A stretch of 64,000 bases of DNA, taken from contig NC_058057.1 in the NCBI RefSeq assembly GCF_020085105.1, positions 21,193,860-21,257,859 on the forward strand, read 5' to 3'. The notes under the pieces are model-generated. The model ran no database searches, was not told where the DNA came from, and saw nothing but the letters and a program-made list of their open reading frames with translations. The position numbers and the translations under genes are program-made. Source of the stretch: Siniperca chuatsi (lineage: Eukaryota; Chordata; Actinopteri; Centrarchiformes; Sinipercidae). Shown here in pieces: positions 59,890 to 64,000 of the stretch (position 1 is its first letter; every line of letters starts with the position of its first letter).

Positions 59890-60365
59890 ATTAAAATTCG
59901 TATCAGAACTTTAAACATTTAGCCTGATGAATTATAAAGCTGATTATAAAGTTAACATGTTAGATTTTTCTTTCACTTTGGCCTCCTTTGCCTATTAAAA
60001 AGTGGCAGTCAATTTATTAGTATATCCAGTTTCCAGGCATGAATGGGTGACAATATGTTTAGAGGTCTAGAGACGGGCCAGTACGTCTCGAACATTTGTG
60101 AGAACGTGTCAGAATGTTCCCTCTGCACTTCATGTTTCAGAGAAGTGATTATCTGTTCCTTGTGTGGCTGTGAAAGTTACGCACCACAGGAGTGTTGCCA
60201 TCAGAGGGATCTCAGCTGCCCAAGGGACGGATGACACGTTTGGTTTATTGCGTCAATTACTTTATTCATTTCCTCCCCCTCATCAAAAGAAATGCAGTTT
60301 ACCAAAGCTACTACATACATACAAATGGCCATACAATAGCAGTTAACCATTTTGTCGTCAATAAA
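59890..60365 (+). other. AVEN: Candidate poly(A) signals of AVEN
   Basis: ATTAAA at 59890-59895 and 59994-59999 and AATAAA at 60360-60365 follow the AVEN stop codon (59821). The AATAAA is canonical and would give a 3' UTR of about 0.55 kb. Confidence 0.45.
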
Positions 60366-60712
60366 TCCTTGAAGTTTTGTTTTTTCATTTTTCTCTGATG
60401 TGGGGCTCTTCTACTGTGGAAAGAAGTGCAGGCGGGCAGGACACCACAGCTTGGAAACCAAACTAAGCAACATTTACACAAGGATCATCTAGATTTTATA
60501 CAACAATTTTTTTGAAATTTTATTTAAAAGCCACAAAACTAGCTTGAGCTAAATCTGCTTGTAACTAATCCAGAACTAGAGCACTGCTTGTGTCAGGAGG
60601 AACACAAACGATTACTTTTTTTTTTTTGCATAGTTTCTCATAAGGCACATCGGCACTTGATAAACACCTACAGTAAATCGCCTGGTCCTGGAAGAACCAT
60701 CTTCTGTAACTC

Positions 60713-60718
60713 TTTATT
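60713..60718 (-). other. RYR3: Candidate poly(A) signal of RYR3
   Basis: TTTATT on the plus strand is AATAAA on the minus strand (GAAATAAAGAG), 538 bp past the RYR3 stop. It leaves about 0.35 kb between the presumed ends of AVEN and RYR3. Confidence 0.45.
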
Positions 60719-61255
60719 TCATTTGACAGGTTTGAAAGGCAGATCGGGTCTCACTCATGTCATTTGATGTTAACTGGATCAGTAGTGATCAATGCTAGCA
60801 GCACACATCCATCCAGGTGGTTTGGTAATAAGTGACACTAACATCCTGGCATTAATCTAGAAATTGTGCATATTCAAACATTCAGTTGTCATGCTGTAAC
60901 CCTCCACGTGTATCAAATGTCTACACGCAACAAATTGTGTAACAGGTTGGGGTTAAGCAAGTGAAAAGGCAATGTGAATCAAAATAAGAATTTGCATAAA
61001 AGAGGCGTCGTGGTAAGTGACTTTTTTCTGTAACAAGGAAGAGGACTTTGATGCACAAACCTGAAATGTCCAGTTGTTCTTCTTAAAATTATGTTTTGTG
61101 TATCTGAATTCAAAATGATTGATTTTGACACCATGGCAGCAGAGAAAGTCCGGCGAGTGTTCAGGATAACAGGGTGAAGTCAAGTTCAGTGTCTCTTTCA
61201 GATAAAAGGAAAGTATAGAGGGGTGTTTGGGGCACCAGACTAGTAGCTGCCCTCT

Positions 61256-64000
<2,745 letters not shown>

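Overview
This window is ordinary nuclear DNA from a teleost fish, most likely a percomorph. The genes are intron-rich with canonical GT/AG boundaries, and the spaces between them are packed with short dispersed repeats of types I recognise from spiny-rayed fishes. I found no bacterial, viral, CRISPR or operon-like structure and no convincing new multi-gene system.

Five protein-coding genes are readable: KATNBL1 (+, nine coding exons, 11269-14986), EMC7 (+, five exons, 16261-19098), CHRM5 (-, single coding exon, 23947-25464), AVEN (+, six exons, 26367-59821) and the 3' end of RYR3 (-, four last coding exons, 61256 to beyond the right edge). As I recall it, the order KATNBL1-EMC7-CHRM5-AVEN-RYR3, with CHRM5 opposed to AVEN and AVEN convergent with RYR3, is the arrangement on human chromosome 15q14. 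This supports orthology, including the choice of CHRM5 among muscarinic receptors and RYR3 among ryanodine receptors. All exon junctions I joined keep the reading frame. The predicted proteins are 307 aa (KATNBL1), 240 aa (EMC7), 505 aa (CHRM5) and 319 aa (AVEN).

Layout: 1-10.4 kb is repeat-rich and has no host gene. It holds two old dispersed repeats, a Tc1-like remnant, a hAT-like MITE with an 8-bp target duplication, and a 5'-truncated non-LTR retrotransposon encoding a restriction-like endonuclease, sitting inside a (TA)n tract. 10.4-19.8 kb holds KATNBL1 and EMC7. 19.8-23.9 kb is intergenic. 23.9-26.6 kb is the divergent CHRM5/AVEN pair. 28.4-57.7 kb is a 29.4-kb AVEN intron that holds most of the mobile DNA: Tc1-, hAT- and TTAA-type MITEs, many copies of an AATTAATCG-rich repeat, a 0.38-kb direct duplication, and a 122-bp insertion with a perfect 36-bp inverted repeat. 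It also has two GA/CT-rich segments that could be 5' exons or regulatory DNA. 57.7-60.4 kb is the AVEN 3' end, and 60.7-64 kb the RYR3 3' end.

The genes do not form a pathway. KATNBL1 regulates katanin microtubule severing, EMC7 is part of the ER membrane insertase, CHRM5 is a Gq-coupled acetylcholine receptor, AVEN is an RNA-binding apoptosis inhibitor, and RYR3 is an ER calcium-release channel. CHRM5 and RYR3 both act on ER calcium release, but their proximity is inherited synteny. The most noteworthy signals are the nested retrotransposon at 6.8-7.7 kb, the palindromic insertion at 53.6-53.7 kb, the TTAA-flanked element at 32.6-33.1 kb, and the possible CHRM5 5' exons inside AVEN intron 2. 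Repeat family names rest on recall and visible termini; no database was searched.
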